DNA of 64,000 nt from Corallococcus macrosporus (GTDB taxonomy: Bacteria > Myxococcota > Myxococcia > Myxococcales > Myxococcaceae): contig NZ_JAFIMU010000004.1 of assembly GCF_017302985.1 (NCBI RefSeq), positions 248,001 through 312,000 on the forward strand. The letters run 5' to 3'. A program made the translations under genes and the position numbers. This document shows positions 45,065-53,973 of the stretch, piece by piece (the stretch's first letter is position 1; every line of letters starts with the position of its first letter). The notes under the pieces are model-generated. The model was not told the origin of the DNA. It ran no database searches and saw only the letters and a program-made list of their open reading frames with translations.

Positions 45065-46492
45065 ATGGACACGAAGAAGCTGACGCTGGCGGCGGTGGTG
45101 GCGGGAGTGGCGGTGGCGGTGGTGCCATGGCTCCTGCCCGCCGGCCCGAGCGCGGGGCTGGACGCGGCCCAATTCCTGGAGAGCGGCAGCCTCGCGTGGG
45201 GCGCGCTGGTGGTGTTCGCCGGCGGCCTGCTCACCGCGATGACGCCGTGCGTGTACCCGCTCATCCCCATCACCGTGTCGGTGTTCGGCGCACGGAAGGC
45301 GGAAGGGCGGGGCCGCTCACTGGCGCTGACGTCGGCGTACATCGTGGGCATGGGCGTGGTGTTCAGCGCGCTGGGCATCCTGGCGGCGAAGACGGGCCAG
45401 GCCTTCGGCTCCATGCTGGGCAGCCCCGCGGTGGTGATGGGGCTGGCGCTGTTCCTGCTGCTCTTGGCCTCGTCCATGTTCGGCGCGTTCGAGCTGGCGC
45501 TGCCGTCGTCCCTGCAGACGAAGCTCAGCAACGTGGGCGGCGCGGGCCTGGCGGGCGCGTTCGTGATGGGCAGCGTGTCCGGGTTCCTGGCGGCGCCGTG
45601 CACGGGGCCGGTGCTCACGGGCCTGCTGGCCTTCGTGGCGAAGTCCGCCAACACGACGCTGGGCGCGACGCTGCTGTTCATCTACGCGCTGGGCATCGGC
45701 GTGCCGTTCTTCCTCATCGGCGTGTTCACCGTGCGCCTGCCGCGCGGCGGCGTGTGGATGGAGTGGGTGAAGAGCGTGCTGGGCATCATGCTGGTGGCGC
45801 TCGCGTTCTCGTACCTGAAGGACGCCTTCCCCTGGGCGCGCGACACCGTGAAGGCGCTGGGCGCCGAGGTGGGCCAGGTGCCCGGCGCGGTGATTGCCGC
45901 GGTACTGGTGACAGTGGGCGTGCTCGTGGGCGCGGTGCACCGCTCGTTCAAGGAGGGCGCGCGCGACTTCGGCTTCAAGGCGCTGGGCGTGGTGCTGGTG
46001 GTGGGCGCGCTGGTGGTGCGCGGCGGCGCGCTGGACGCGCGGCCCACGGGTGAGCTCTGGGTGCGCATGGGCCTCCAGGAGCGTCCGGTGGCGCCGTCCT
46101 GGCAGTGGCACCACGTGATGCCGGCGAAGACGGCCACGTTCGACGCGAGCCAGTTCGAGCAGGTGCTCGCGGCGGCGAAGCAGGAGGGCCGCCCGGTGCT
46201 CATCGACTTCTTCGCGGACTGGTGCGCGGCCTGCAAGGAGCTGGACCGGCTGACCTACCCGTCCACGGAGGTCATCTCCCAGGCCCAGGACAGCCGCTTC
46301 CTCACCATCAAGATCGACGCGACCAACAGCGAGGACCACCTGGACGCGCTGATGGAGAAGCTGGGCGTGGAGGGCCTGCCCACGGTGGCCTTCGTGAACC
46401 CGGACGGCACCGTGCTGACCAGGCCGCGCGTGACGGGCTTCCTGGAGCCCGTGCCCTTCGCGGCGGAGATGCAGAAGGTCGTCCTCCAGTAG
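45065..46492 (+). CDS. dsbD: DsbD-like thiol:disulfide interchange protein
   Basis: A 475-residue inner-membrane protein carrying electrons from cytoplasmic thioredoxin to the periplasm. Eight or so membrane segments form a CcdA-type core with the paired cysteines in LTAMTPCVYPLIPITVSVFG and GFLAAPCTGPVLTGLL. The C-terminal periplasmic thioredoxin-like domain (about 350-475) has VLIDFFADWCAACKELDRLTYP with active site CAAC. The N-terminal DsbD alpha immunoglobulin-like domain of E. coli DsbD is missing. It is followed four bases later by the convergent DTW gene. Confidence 0.93.
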   Translation: MDTKKLTLAAVVAGVAVAVVPWLLPAGPSAGLDAAQFLESGSLAWGALVVFAGGLLTAMTPCVYPLIPITVSVFGARKAEGRGRSLALTSAYIVGMGVVFSALGILAAKTGQAFGSMLGSPAVVMGLALFLLLLASSMFGAFELALPSSLQTKLSNVGGAGLAGAFVMGSVSGFLAAPCTGPVLTGLLAFVAKSANTTLGATLLFIYALGIGVPFFLIGVFTVRLPRGGVWMEWVKSVLGIMLVALAFSYLKDAFPWARDTVKALGAEVGQVPGAVIAAVLVTVGVLVGAVHRSFKEGARDFGFKALGVVLVVGALVVRGGALDARPTGELWVRMGLQERPVAPSWQWHHVMPAKTATFDASQFEQVLAAAKQEGRPVLIDFFADWCAACKELDRLTYPSTEVISQAQDSRFLTIKIDATNSEDHLDALMEKLGVEGLPTVAFVNPDGTVLTRPRVTGFLEPVPFAAEMQKVVLQ

Positions 46493-46496
46493 GCCG

Positions 46497-47087
46497 CTAG
46501 AGGTAGTTCTCCCAGCCCAGCCGGCCCCGGCTCGCGAGCACGCGCTCGATCATCAGCTCGTGCAGGGTGAGGAGCGGCTTCGCGAGCTCCTCGCCCTCCA
46601 GCCGCGCGAGCGCTCCAGCCATGGCCTCCAGCGTGGACATCCCGTCCGGGTGCGGCGGCTTGCGCAGCCGGCGCGTGTCCGGCGCGGGCGGCGGCAGCCT
46701 CAGGCCCGGCAGCCGGCGCAGGGCGGGGACGCGCTGCACCATGCGCCGCGCCTGCGCCCAGCTCCCGTCGATGACGACCAGCCGCTTCGGAGGAGGCCCC
46801 TCCGCCTCCGGCGCGTCGGGGAACAGGAGCCACGTGTCCGGCGTCTCCAGCACCGACGGGTCGAACGGTGCCCCGGGCGCGCCATAGGAGACGATGTGGC
46901 AGCGGGGCAGGGCGAGCGCCGCGATGCGCGCCGTGTTGGTGCTCTTCTGCGACTCCTTGTTGTGCCGGATGATCAGCAGCTCCGTGCGCGTGGGGATGAC
47001 GGGCACCTCCGCGCACAGGCACAGGGCCGTGGGCAGGTAGCACCGCTCACAGCGGCCGGACAGGTCCTCCGGGGTGCTGGACCTCAT
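46497..47087 (-). CDS. DTW-domain protein, probable tRNA-uridine aminocarboxypropyltransferase
   Basis: A 196-residue protein. A four-cysteine site RCERCYLPTALCLC starts it, followed by LIIRHNKESQKSTNTARIAALAL and the family motif LVVIDGSWAQARRM (DGSW at the DTW position), then HPDGMSTLEAMAGAL. Members such as TapT/TuaA transfer the aminocarboxypropyl group from SAM to tRNA uridine, forming acp3U. Its ATG overlaps the stop of the upstream gene by four bases. Confidence 0.88.
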   Translation of the reverse strand: MRSSTPEDLSGRCERCYLPTALCLCAEVPVIPTRTELLIIRHNKESQKSTNTARIAALALPRCHIVSYGAPGAPFDPSVLETPDTWLLFPDAPEAEGPPPKRLVVIDGSWAQARRMVQRVPALRRLPGLRLPPPAPDTRRLRKPPHPDGMSTLEAMAGALARLEGEELAKPLLTLHELMIERVLASRGRLGWENYL

Positions 47088-47641
47088 TTCGCCGCGGTGC
47101 GGTAGCGCTCCATCAGGGCCCGCGCCTCGCGCAGCTTCTCCTCGACGAAACGGTCATCCGCGTCCGGCTCGTATTCGGCGTCCGGAGGGTCCAACTGGAA
47201 GAGGGCGGACAGGCTCGCGGGGGCGACCTCCAACCACTCGGACGTGCGGGTGAGCGCGGCCTGCCGGCGCCCGGCGAAGGTCTCCGGCCCGTCCTCCGGG
47301 CCGCAGCGACAGATGCGCGCGGAGTCCCCGGACACGTCCACGTAGAGCCCCAGCACCTCCGCGTCCACCTCCGCCGCCAGGGCGCAGGTGGCCTCGCTGA
47401 CGTAGGCCGCCATGGCCTGCGCCGCGGAGCGCTCCGTCAGCGAACGCACCAGGTAGACCTGCCACCCGGCCTCCGTGAGGGCCCCGGCCTCGCTCAGCGG
47501 GGCCAGCTCCGCCGGGGGCGCCTGGATGCGCGACAACAGCCGGCGCACGGGGACCTCCAGGCGCTCCAGCCGGGCGTTGGACGCGGGGCAGAAGAAGACC
47601 ACGCGGTACTCTCGGCTGTCGGCGGCGGTTTCCATGGGCAT
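47084..47641 (-). CDS. Conserved hypothetical protein coupled to the DTW gene
   Basis: A 185-residue soluble acidic protein starting MPMETAADSREYRVVFFCPASNARLERLEV. It has a mixed alpha/beta pattern, with two Cys in SGDSARICRCGPEDG and TCALAAEVDAEVLGLYVDVSG. I do not recognise the family. ATG 47641 (or 47635) is preferred; the frame is open for another 100 codons, but that part is low-complexity and lacks a ribosome site. It overlaps the DTW gene by four bases, implying coupled expression. Confidence 0.65.
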   Translation of the reverse strand: MPMETAADSREYRVVFFCPASNARLERLEVPVRRLLSRIQAPPAELAPLSEAGALTEAGWQVYLVRSLTERSAAQAMAAYVSEATCALAAEVDAEVLGLYVDVSGDSARICRCGPEDGPETFAGRRQAALTRTSEWLEVAPASLSALFQLDPPDAEYEPDADDRFVEEKLREARALMERYRTAAK

Positions 47642-48057
47642 ACGGCGGTGCCCCAAGAGGACCAAAGGACTCCCCAGGCACGCAAGGGGGGAGTTTCGCT
47701 CCGGGACGCTTCCCCGGGCTCCCGGGAGGCTGCCCGGGCCCGGAACGCGCCCCGCGGGTTCACGAAAACGCTCCAGGCGCCTCCATCCGCTGGGGCATGC
47801 TGCGCCCCATTTATTCGCGCTTTTTCCACGCTGGCGGGGCGCACGCCACCCGGAGGCAAGACACACCCATGGAGAGACATTGAGCCGGGGAGTGCCTGGA
47901 TGTCTGTCTATTCCATGCAAGGAATTGGCGTCTGCTTGAAGTGTTCCAGCGGCACTGGCCGCCATGACGCCGGATGAAGCGCGACACCGTGTGTCGCATC
48001 CGGGAGTGAAAAAGAATCCGACCCTCGGCGTTTTCTGGAGGGAAGGGAGGCGGTCGC
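47642..48057. other. Divergent intergenic region before the ECF sigma gene
   Basis: This 416-base region holds no supported gene. It contains a TGGGGC/GCCCCA hairpin at 47791-47809 followed by TTTATT and, nearer the sigma gene, a perfect 7-3-7 inverted repeat at 47981-47997. It must also carry the promoters of the divergent genes at 47641 and 48058. Confidence 0.5.
47981..47997. promoter_or_regulatory. Perfect inverted repeat upstream of the ECF sigma gene
   Basis: GCGACAC (47981-47987) and GTGTCGC (47991-47997) are exact complements around CGT, with flanking GGATG and CATCC extending the symmetry. It is about 60 bp upstream of the sigma factor start and is a candidate operator. Confidence 0.4.
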
Positions 48058-48639
48058 ATGGTGCCAGGGAGGGAGGAGCCGCCAGTCCGGGAGGGCTCTG
48101 GAGGGGAGTTCGCCGCGTTCGCGATCCGCCATCAGCCGGTGCTGGTCGCCATCGCGCGCAACGTCTGCGGCAAGAGTGCCAGTGATTGCGACGACCTGGT
48201 GCAGGACGTGCTCTTGCGCGCGCTCCTTCAGTGGGAGCGGCTCAAGCGGTGGCCGGAGCCCGCGCGCCGCGCGTGGCTGGTGCGCGTGCTGCACAACCGG
48301 TTCCTGGACCAGTGCCGCCGGCAGGGCGCGGAGACGGACCGCCGGGTGGACCTGCACAACGTGCACATGCTCTTCGAGGACCCGGAGGACACGCCGGAGC
48401 CCGAGCAGTGGGAATACGTCACGGAGGACGAGCTGCGCCAGGCCGTGGCGAGGCTCAACGAGAAGCTGCGCCAGGCGTTCGAACTGCATGCGCGGGGCCT
48501 TCGCCACGCGGAGATCGCCCGGCGGATGAACACCCCCAGCGCGGGAACGGTGGGCACGTGGCTCTTCCACGCCCGCCGCCGCCTCAAGGCCATGCTCCAC
48601 GACACCGCGGAACGCCGCCGCCAGGAGAGGGAACGATGA
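48058..48639 (+). CDS. ECF-type RNA polymerase sigma factor
   Basis: A 193-residue sigma-70-family factor with regions 2 and 4 only. Region 2 reads FAIRHQPVLVAIARNVCG ... DCDDLVQDVLLRALLQWERLKRW ... AWLVRVLHNRFLDQCRR; region 4 is LNEKLRQAFELHARGLRHAEIARRM ... VGTWLFHARRRLKAML. GGAGG precedes ATG 48058 with a seven-base spacer. Its stop overlaps the start of a zinc-finger anti-sigma gene (ATGA at 48636-48639), the usual sigma/anti-sigma coupling. Confidence 0.93.
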   Translation: MVPGREEPPVREGSGGEFAAFAIRHQPVLVAIARNVCGKSASDCDDLVQDVLLRALLQWERLKRWPEPARRAWLVRVLHNRFLDQCRRQGAETDRRVDLHNVHMLFEDPEDTPEPEQWEYVTEDELRQAVARLNEKLRQAFELHARGLRHAEIARRMNTPSAGTVGTWLFHARRRLKAMLHDTAERRRQERER

Positions 48640-49109
48640 GCACCGCGTGTGAGGACCTCCAGCCCTTCCTGGACGGAGCGCTGTCCGCCGAGGACCAGCG
48701 CCGCATCCGGGGCCACCTGGCCCATTGCGACGTCTGCGCCCGGCGCTTCCACGACCTCTTGCAGCTGGAGATGCTCGCGAGGCTCGCGCTGGAGGACGCG
48801 GCGGAGAGCGAGCGCTGGGTGTCCGCCCGTCAGGCCCGTGACACGGTGCCCGGCTCCTGGGACGACGACGTGCCGGAGCACTGGCCCGGGGACGTGCTCC
48901 CCACGGAGGCGCCGCCGCCCCCAGAGCGCGAGGGCCGCGCGTGGCACCAGGGCGCCCGCCGCTTCCGCCGCCGCTGTCCGGGGTGCGCCAACTGCTGCCC
49001 GTGGTTCTCGCGGACCGAGGCCGTGGAGGCCGTCAGCGCGCCACGCCTCCCGTGTCCGCGCTCCAGCCGCTCCGGTGGGACGCTGCTGCGGCCCCGCTCG
49101 CGGCGCTGA
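48636..49109 (+). CDS. ZAS-type anti-sigma factor, apparently without membrane segment
   Basis: A 157-residue protein. Residues 1-50 are a zinc-binding anti-sigma (zf-HC2) domain: DLQPFLDGALSAEDQRRIRGHLAHCDVCARRFHDLL with the His-x3-Cys-x2-Cys pattern. The remainder is acidic, then an Arg/Cys-rich tail (RRFRRRCPGCANCCPWF, ending LLRPRSRR) with no transmembrane helix. The tail looks unlike ordinary protein and may be the product of truncation or frameshift. Its ZAS domain is clearly paralogous to that of the next gene. Coupled to the sigma gene, it is the likely cognate inhibitor. Confidence 0.75.
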   Translation: MSTACEDLQPFLDGALSAEDQRRIRGHLAHCDVCARRFHDLLQLEMLARLALEDAAESERWVSARQARDTVPGSWDDDVPEHWPGDVLPTEAPPPPEREGRAWHQGARRFRRRCPGCANCCPWFSRTEAVEAVSAPRLPCPRSSRSGGTLLRPRSRR

Positions 49110-49255
49110 AGGGGCTCGGGCCGCCTGCTCCTCCCTGGGGAGCAGGCGGGCGGGCCAGCGCCAGAACGCTGTCAGCGGAATCCACCAAGGATTGCTTCCG
49201 CTCGCGTTTCGCAAGGGACGGGAGGCGGCCGCGTGACTCGGGGCCCTGACGCTTG

Positions 49256-50104
49256 ATGGATCTCTGGTGCAAGAAGCTCTACCGGTTCCTGGATGGGGAG
49301 CTGGAGTCGGGGGACGAGGAGCATTTCCGGCTCCATCTGGCCCTCTGCCGCGCGTGCGCCAGCGGGCTGCATGATGCCATGCAGCTGGAGATGCTCAGCG
49401 TCCAGGCCCTGTGTGGAGCGGTGGCCCACAACGACGCCCCACCCCCGCCATCCGCCGTCCGCGAACCGTTCCGCTTCACCCTCCCGCGTGGCCGCTGGCT
49501 TCAGGCGCTGGGGGCGCTGCTGGCCATGGGGCTGGGGGCGCTCGCCGCGTTCGTGACGGGGGACGGCTTCCGCACCGGGGACGCATGGCGGGCGGATGCG
49601 TCCGCGCGGGAGCTGGAGGCGCGCATCGCGTACCCGGCCGCGGACCGCTACCTCCCCTACGTCCCCGTCCGGACGGGCGCGGGGGACCTGGCGGCGATCG
49701 CGGCCGAGCCTCCCGTTCCGCTGCGGACCCTGGCCGCGCTGGAGGACCGGGGGGACCTGCACGGCATCGCGGCGGCGTACCTCGTGCGTGGCGAACTGCG
49801 TCAGGCGGCGGACTTCCTGTCGCGCACCGCGCCCTCGCTGGACCGGGACAGCGACCGGGCCGTGGTGGCGATGGAGGCGGGGAACCTGCGGGGGGCGTTG
49901 GACCTGCTCGAAGGCGTGCTGCGTCAGGCGCCGGACCATCCCCAGGCGCTGTGGAACCGGGCGCTGGTGCTCCGGGCCATGGGGCTGCCGCTCCAGGCGG
50001 CGGAGGCCTTCGAGGCGGTGGCCCGCCGCGGCGAGCCCGGGTGGAGCGAAGAGGCCGGCATCCGCGCCCGCGCGCTGCGGCAGGGGGGACATTTCCTGAA
50101 ATAA
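49256..50104 (+). CDS. ZAS-domain membrane protein with TPR-like C-terminus
   Basis: A 282-residue protein. Residues 1-50 repeat the zinc-finger pattern (YRFLDGELESGDEEHFRLHLALCRACASGLHD). A membrane segment lies at about 80-100 (LQALGALLAMGLGALAAFV), followed by LRTLAALEDRGDLHGIAAAYLVRGELRQAADFL and a TPR-like pair (LRGALDLLEGVLRQAPDHPQALWNRALVL). This is the layout of membrane anti-sigma factors with a periplasmic sensor. The fingers match the preceding gene, so two candidate anti-sigma proteins follow one sigma factor. ATG 49256 is preferred over the TTG just before it. Confidence 0.78.
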   Translation: MDLWCKKLYRFLDGELESGDEEHFRLHLALCRACASGLHDAMQLEMLSVQALCGAVAHNDAPPPPSAVREPFRFTLPRGRWLQALGALLAMGLGALAAFVTGDGFRTGDAWRADASARELEARIAYPAADRYLPYVPVRTGAGDLAAIAAEPPVPLRTLAALEDRGDLHGIAAAYLVRGELRQAADFLSRTAPSLDRDSDRAVVAMEAGNLRGALDLLEGVLRQAPDHPQALWNRALVLRAMGLPLQAAEAFEAVARRGEPGWSEEAGIRARALRQGGHFLK

Positions 50105-50212
50105 ATGAGGCAGGAACGACCCAAGGATTTTCGCGGTCGGCGTCTATTTATTGGGACGCGGCTTTGGCGGCGGCGTGGATGGACCGGAGACACCGCACCC
50201 CGGGGGGACGCG

Positions 50213-50434
50213 ATGTACCGCATCGAAGCGTGGAGCCAGGGGGATGGTGCGCTCTGGGCACCCGGTTCCAACGGGGGCGCGGGTGTGCGGCCGGACGACG
50301 AGGCCCGGGAGTCCAAGGGATACCGGGTCGACGAATCTGAAGGGGACGGGGAAGAGGCCTCCCGGAACGAGGGGGAGGAAGCGCTCTTCGAGTTCGATGA
50401 AAGCGCCCTGTGGGATGGGGTCGCCAGCTACTGA
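50213..50434 (+). CDS. Small acidic hypothetical protein
   Basis: A 73-residue acidic frame, MYRIEAWSQGDGALWAPGSN to FDESALWDGVASY, with a G-rich ribosome-site-like stretch (GGGGGGA) upstream of ATG 50213 and high third-position GC. No domain is recognised. It follows the ZAS-TPR gene by about 110 bases. It may be a real small gene, but the evidence is only composition and the start context. Confidence 0.4.
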   Translation: MYRIEAWSQGDGALWAPGSNGGAGVRPDDEARESKGYRVDESEGDGEEASRNEGEEALFEFDESALWDGVASY

Positions 50435-50630
50435 CGTGACGGCGCGCGCGGTTGGATGTCCGCGCTCCACGCGGCCTTCGGGGGAGGGCCGCCGCTTCCA
50501 GTGGATCCGCCGGCCGTGAGGCCTGACGGGTTCCAGGTGTCCCGGACCGGGGGGGACGGGACCCGGAAGCGTGAAGGAGCGAGGCCATCCGAGCGGGTGA
50601 GCAGGTGGGATGCGCCCCAGGCCCTCCGCG

Positions 50631-50653
50631 CCCGGAACCCATGAGGTTCCGGG
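50631..50653. terminator. Perfect hairpin upstream of the M24 gene
   Basis: CCCGGAACC (50631-50639) and GGTTCCGGG (50645-50653) form a perfect 9-bp stem with loop CATGA. There is only a weak TTTT 15 bases later, so it could be a weak terminator or a leader element. The rest of 50435-50719 shows no gene. Confidence 0.35.
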
Positions 50654-50719
50654 GCGGGGGGCTTCGGTTTTCGGGCACGCTACGCTGCCGCACCTTCTTC
50701 CCGACCCGGAGTTCCCGAC

Positions 50720-52069
50720 ATGAAGCGTTGGCGCAGCGTCCTTCTGCCCGCCCTGAGCCTGGGCTGCCTGGTGGCGTGTGCCACCGCCCCGGTGCGTGAC
50801 ACCGCCGTCTCCACCTCCTCGCCCGTGCCTCCGCCTTCCCAGGAGCGGGCCCTGCGCGAGTCCTGGCTCAAGGAGCGGCACGGCCTGCTGCTGGACATGA
50901 TGCGCCGGAACAACGTGGGCATGTGGATCGTGGTCAACGAGGAGTTCCACGATGATCCGCTGACGGCCTGGGTCGCGCCGCCCCTGCCGTACGCGGGCAA
51001 CCGCGACGTGTTCGTCTTCGTGGACGCGGGCGACGCGGGGCTCCAGAAGGTGGCCTTGACGGGCTACGCCACGGAGGCCGTGACGCGCTTCTTCACGTCG
51101 CCCGCGGTGGAGCGCAAGCAGGAGGAGGCGCTCGCGGAGCTGGATGCGCGCTACCACCCGCGCACCATCGCGGTGGCCATGGACGGCCGGCGCGGCGTGA
51201 CGCGCAGCCTCACGCATGACAGCTACAAGTGGCTGGTGACGGCGCTGGGCCCGTCCGCGGAGGCGCGCTTCGTGAGCGCGGGGCCGCTCATTGAAGAATA
51301 CCTGGACACGCGGCTGCCCGGTGAGTTCGCGCCCTACCGCGACCTGGTGGCGCTGACCGAGTCGCTGGTGAAGCGGGCGCTCTCCAACGAGGTGGTGGTG
51401 CCCGGCAAGACGACGGTGGGGGACGTGCGCCGCTGGCTCTACGACGCGCTGTTCGAGGCGCGCGTGGGCACGTGGTTCCAGCCGGACCTGCGCGTGCAGC
51501 GCCAGGGCATGAAGGACGGCTTCTCCCGGGGCTTCCTGGCGGTGGCGGACGAGGCGGTGGTCATCCAGCGCGGGGACCTGCTGCACGTGGACTTCGGCGT
51601 CACGGCGCTGGGCCTCAACACGGACTGGCAGAAGATGGCGTACGTGCTGAAGGACGGGGAGCAGGACGCGCCCGAAGGGCTGAAGCGCGCGCTGGCGAAC
51701 ACGCAGGCGCTGCAGGACGCGCTGATGCTGCGCGCGTCGCGGCCGGGCCGCTCGTCGGCGGACGTCTACGACGCGACGATGGCGGAGATGAAGGAGCGCG
51801 GCATCGAGGCCAAGGTCTACAGCCATCCGCTGGGCGCGCAGGGCCACGCGCTGGGCGCGTCCATCGACTTCCGCGCGGCGTCGCGCAAGGAAGCGCCCCG
51901 GCTGTTGCGCAAGGGCTCGTACCTCGCGGTCGAGCTCAGCACCACCACCCCCGTGCCAGAGTGGGACGGGCAGCAGGTGGCGGTGATGCAGGAAGATCCG
52001 GCGTACCTGACGGACGAAGGCTGGCGGTTCTTCGTGCCGCGCCAGGACGCCTTCTATCTCATCCACTGA
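50720..52069 (+). CDS. M24-family (aminopeptidase P-like) metallopeptidase lipoprotein
   Basis: A 449-residue exported peptidase. The signal peptide ends in a lipobox (LSLGCLVAC). An N-terminal creatinase-like domain is followed by the pita-bread domain. Metal ligands read in order: Asp in LLHVDFGV, Asp in [11 protein letters not shown], His in [13 protein letters not shown], Glu in LAVELST and Glu in VMQEDPAYL. All five are present, so it should be active, in the periplasm or at the outer membrane. It starts at ATG 50720. The following gene is 22 bases downstream. Confidence 0.9.
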   Translation: MKRWRSVLLPALSLGCLVACATAPVRDTAVSTSSPVPPPSQERALRESWLKERHGLLLDMMRRNNVGMWIVVNEEFHDDPLTAWVAPPLPYAGNRDVFVFVDAGDAGLQKVALTGYATEAVTRFFTSPAVERKQEEALAELDARYHPRTIAVAMDGRRGVTRSLTHDSYKWLVTALGPSAEARFVSAGPLIEEYLDTRLPGEFAPYRDLVALTESLVKRALSNEVVVPGKTTVGDVRRWLYDALFEARVGTWFQPDLRVQRQGMKDGFSRGFLAVADEAVVIQRGDLLHVDFGVTALGLNTDWQKMAYVLKDGEQDAPEGLKRALANTQALQDALMLRASRPGRSSADVYDATMAEMKERGIEAKVYSHPLGAQGHALGASIDFRAASRKEAPRLLRKGSYLAVELSTTTPVPEWDGQQVAVMQEDPAYLTDEGWRFFVPRQDAFYLIH

Positions 52070-52091
52070 TGACACGAAGGGAGCGGACGTG

Positions 52092-52940
52092 ATGCGCGTG
52101 GGCAGGCCATGGACGACGTTCGGTGGGGAGGGCCGCGCACGAGTCGCGCGGCTCGCCTTGGGATTGGGATTGGGGCTGACGGGGTGTAGCGCCGCCAGCG
52201 GGGACGAAGCCCCCGCGGCACAGGAGCGCCCGCTGGTCGCGGACGCATCCCTCCGGCCGCCGCGCGCGGTGGACAGCCTGCTCAGCCTCTTCGACCAGAC
52301 GGCCTCCGTGGTGGAGGGAGAAGTGCTGGACGTCCGCTCCGAGTTCTCACCGCGCACGGGTCCATGGACGGTGGTGACGCTGGGCAACGTGCGCGCGCAT
52401 CTGGGCGCGGCGCCTCGGGAGCTGCGTCTGAAGCAGGCCGGAGGATTGCTGCCGGATGGACGCCAGCTCGTGGTGAGCCACGTGCCCCGCTTCGTCCGGG
52501 GCGCGCGCTATGTGGTGTTCCTGCGCAACACCGGGTGGAGCCTGTCGCCGGTGCTGGACGAACACGCGTTCCGCGTGGAGTCGGTGGGAGGCCGCGAGGT
52601 GCTGGTGGGGGCCGAGGGCGGGCTCGTGTCCGGCCTGGGTTCGGAAGGCGTTCGGCAGACCGCGCCGGTGTTCGAGACGGTGGACCTGATGGGTGCGCGT
52701 CCGACGATGCGCGCGGAGGCCCGGGGGATTCCCGAGGCAATGGACCGGGAGGCCTTCCTCTCGCTGCTCCAGAACCACCTGCGCGCGCGAGGGCTCAGCG
52801 TGACGGGGGCGTTCCGCGAGGAGCCCGTCACCAACGCGTCGTCCCTGTCCGTGCCGGTGACGCCCGCCGTGGCGAACCCGGCGGCGCCGCGTGCCGTTCC
52901 CCTCCAGCCCGAGCGGGACATCCCGCCCGGCCAGCCGTGA
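52092..52940 (+). CDS. Exported lipoprotein of the matrixin cassette
   Basis: A 282-residue lipoprotein: a signal peptide with LGLGLGLTGC, then a beta-rich region (ASVVEGEVLDVRSEFSPR, VVTLGNVRAHLGAAPRELRL, GARYVVFLRNTGWSLSPVL) and a Pro/Ala-rich tail. I do not recognise a named family. It ends TGATG into a metalloprotease gene, so it probably belongs to the same three-gene unit; a chaperone, inhibitor or anchor role is inference only. Confidence 0.75.
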   Translation: MRVGRPWTTFGGEGRARVARLALGLGLGLTGCSAASGDEAPAAQERPLVADASLRPPRAVDSLLSLFDQTASVVEGEVLDVRSEFSPRTGPWTVVTLGNVRAHLGAAPRELRLKQAGGLLPDGRQLVVSHVPRFVRGARYVVFLRNTGWSLSPVLDEHAFRVESVGGREVLVGAEGGLVSGLGSEGVRQTAPVFETVDLMGARPTMRAEARGIPEAMDREAFLSLLQNHLRARGLSVTGAFREEPVTNASSLSVPVTPAVANPAAPRAVPLQPERDIPPGQP

Positions 52941-52951
52941 TGAGGTCCGCC

Positions 52952-53971
52952 ATGAAGACAACGACATTCCTGGGCGCCGTCGCGGCGCTGGTGCTGGGCG
53001 GCACGGAGGCGGCAGCCGCCGCCTGGGACACGTGCAACGGGACGCCGGTGAAGTGGTACAGCGGGCCGGTCGTGTACCGGAACCGGTGCAGCATCCCGGA
53101 CTCCGGCAACGTCAACACGGCGTACTGGAACGGCCTGCGGCAGTGGGACGACCTGTCGCACATCGTCAGTGGCTTCAACGTGAACGCGGCGACGGACTGC
53201 TCGTTGGATCACAGCGACGGGCAGAACGAGATCGGCCTGTGTGACCGGGCGGCCATCGACGGGAACAACGGCGTGACGTACTCCACGGTGGGGCTGTGCT
53301 TCATCGGGAGCAACGGCATCGACGAGGCGGACATCTGCATCGCCAGCGACCTGGACTTCACGCCGCGCATCGGCAGCGCGTTCGGCACGTCGGGCCGCAG
53401 CACGTTCGTGCACGAGGCGGGGCACTTCTTCGGCTTCAAGCACGAGGGAGGGCACAGCATCCTGCGCACCTCGCCGCCGCACCTGGTGACGGGAGGCTAT
53501 GAGTCCTCCACGCTGTGGCCCACGAACGCGCAGGGGATGAACACGTTGTACGGCTATTCGGTGACGAAGCCGAACCTGCTGCCGTCGTCGATGGGCGTGG
53601 TGGGGGACGTGGCGCAGACGTTGGATCCCTCGGGCACCGTGACGGTGTGCCGGGGCACGGCGCAGAGTGTGAAGTTCTACGTGGGCAACATGGGCAACGC
53701 GGCCGTGTCGTCCTACACGATGCGCGTGCGCATGAGTCCGACGGCGCCGCCGAATGGCTACAGCGAGTCGACCACCGTGGTGGCCACGTTCAACCATGCG
53801 CTGGGAGCGTTCTCGGAGGGCACGTACTCGCTGGGCTTCACGGTACCGGCGTCGCTGCCCTTCAACACGTACTACGTCTACCTGGACATGGATCCGGCGG
53901 GCGTGGTGGACGAGTTGAAGGAGAACGACAACACCACCGTCAGCGCGATGACCCTACGGGTGGGCTGCTGA
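52952..53971 (+). CDS. Secreted matrixin-like zinc metalloprotease with CARDB-like domain
   Basis: A 339-residue secreted protein. A signal peptide (TTTFLGAVAALVLGGTEAAAA) precedes a metzincin-type catalytic domain with HEAGHFFGFKH (HExxHxxGxxH) near residue 155. The Met-turn is not obvious; QGMNTLYGY is a candidate. The C-terminal 110 residues are a CARDB-like beta domain (SVKFYVGNMGNAAVSSYTMRVR ... VVDELKENDNTTVS). Several Cys suggest disulfides. ATG 52952 has GAGG six bases upstream; ATG 52940 overlaps the previous stop and is an alternative. Confidence 0.87.
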   Translation: MKTTTFLGAVAALVLGGTEAAAAAWDTCNGTPVKWYSGPVVYRNRCSIPDSGNVNTAYWNGLRQWDDLSHIVSGFNVNAATDCSLDHSDGQNEIGLCDRAAIDGNNGVTYSTVGLCFIGSNGIDEADICIASDLDFTPRIGSAFGTSGRSTFVHEAGHFFGFKHEGGHSILRTSPPHLVTGGYESSTLWPTNAQGMNTLYGYSVTKPNLLPSSMGVVGDVAQTLDPSGTVTVCRGTAQSVKFYVGNMGNAAVSSYTMRVRMSPTAPPNGYSESTTVVATFNHALGAFSEGTYSLGFTVPASLPFNTYYVYLDMDPAGVVDELKENDNTTVSAMTLRVGC

Positions 53972-53973
53972 CC

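Noticed and set aside
47084..47965. Long 293-residue version of the gene coupled to the DTW gene
   Set aside because: The extra 108 N-terminal residues are Arg/Pro/Gly low complexity with no ribosome site; a start near 47641 fits better.
48941..49249. Alternative frame as the true C-terminus of the first anti-sigma protein
   Set aside because: It offers a short hydrophobic stretch (VRQLLPVVLAD) but no real membrane helix, so a frameshift correction is not supported.
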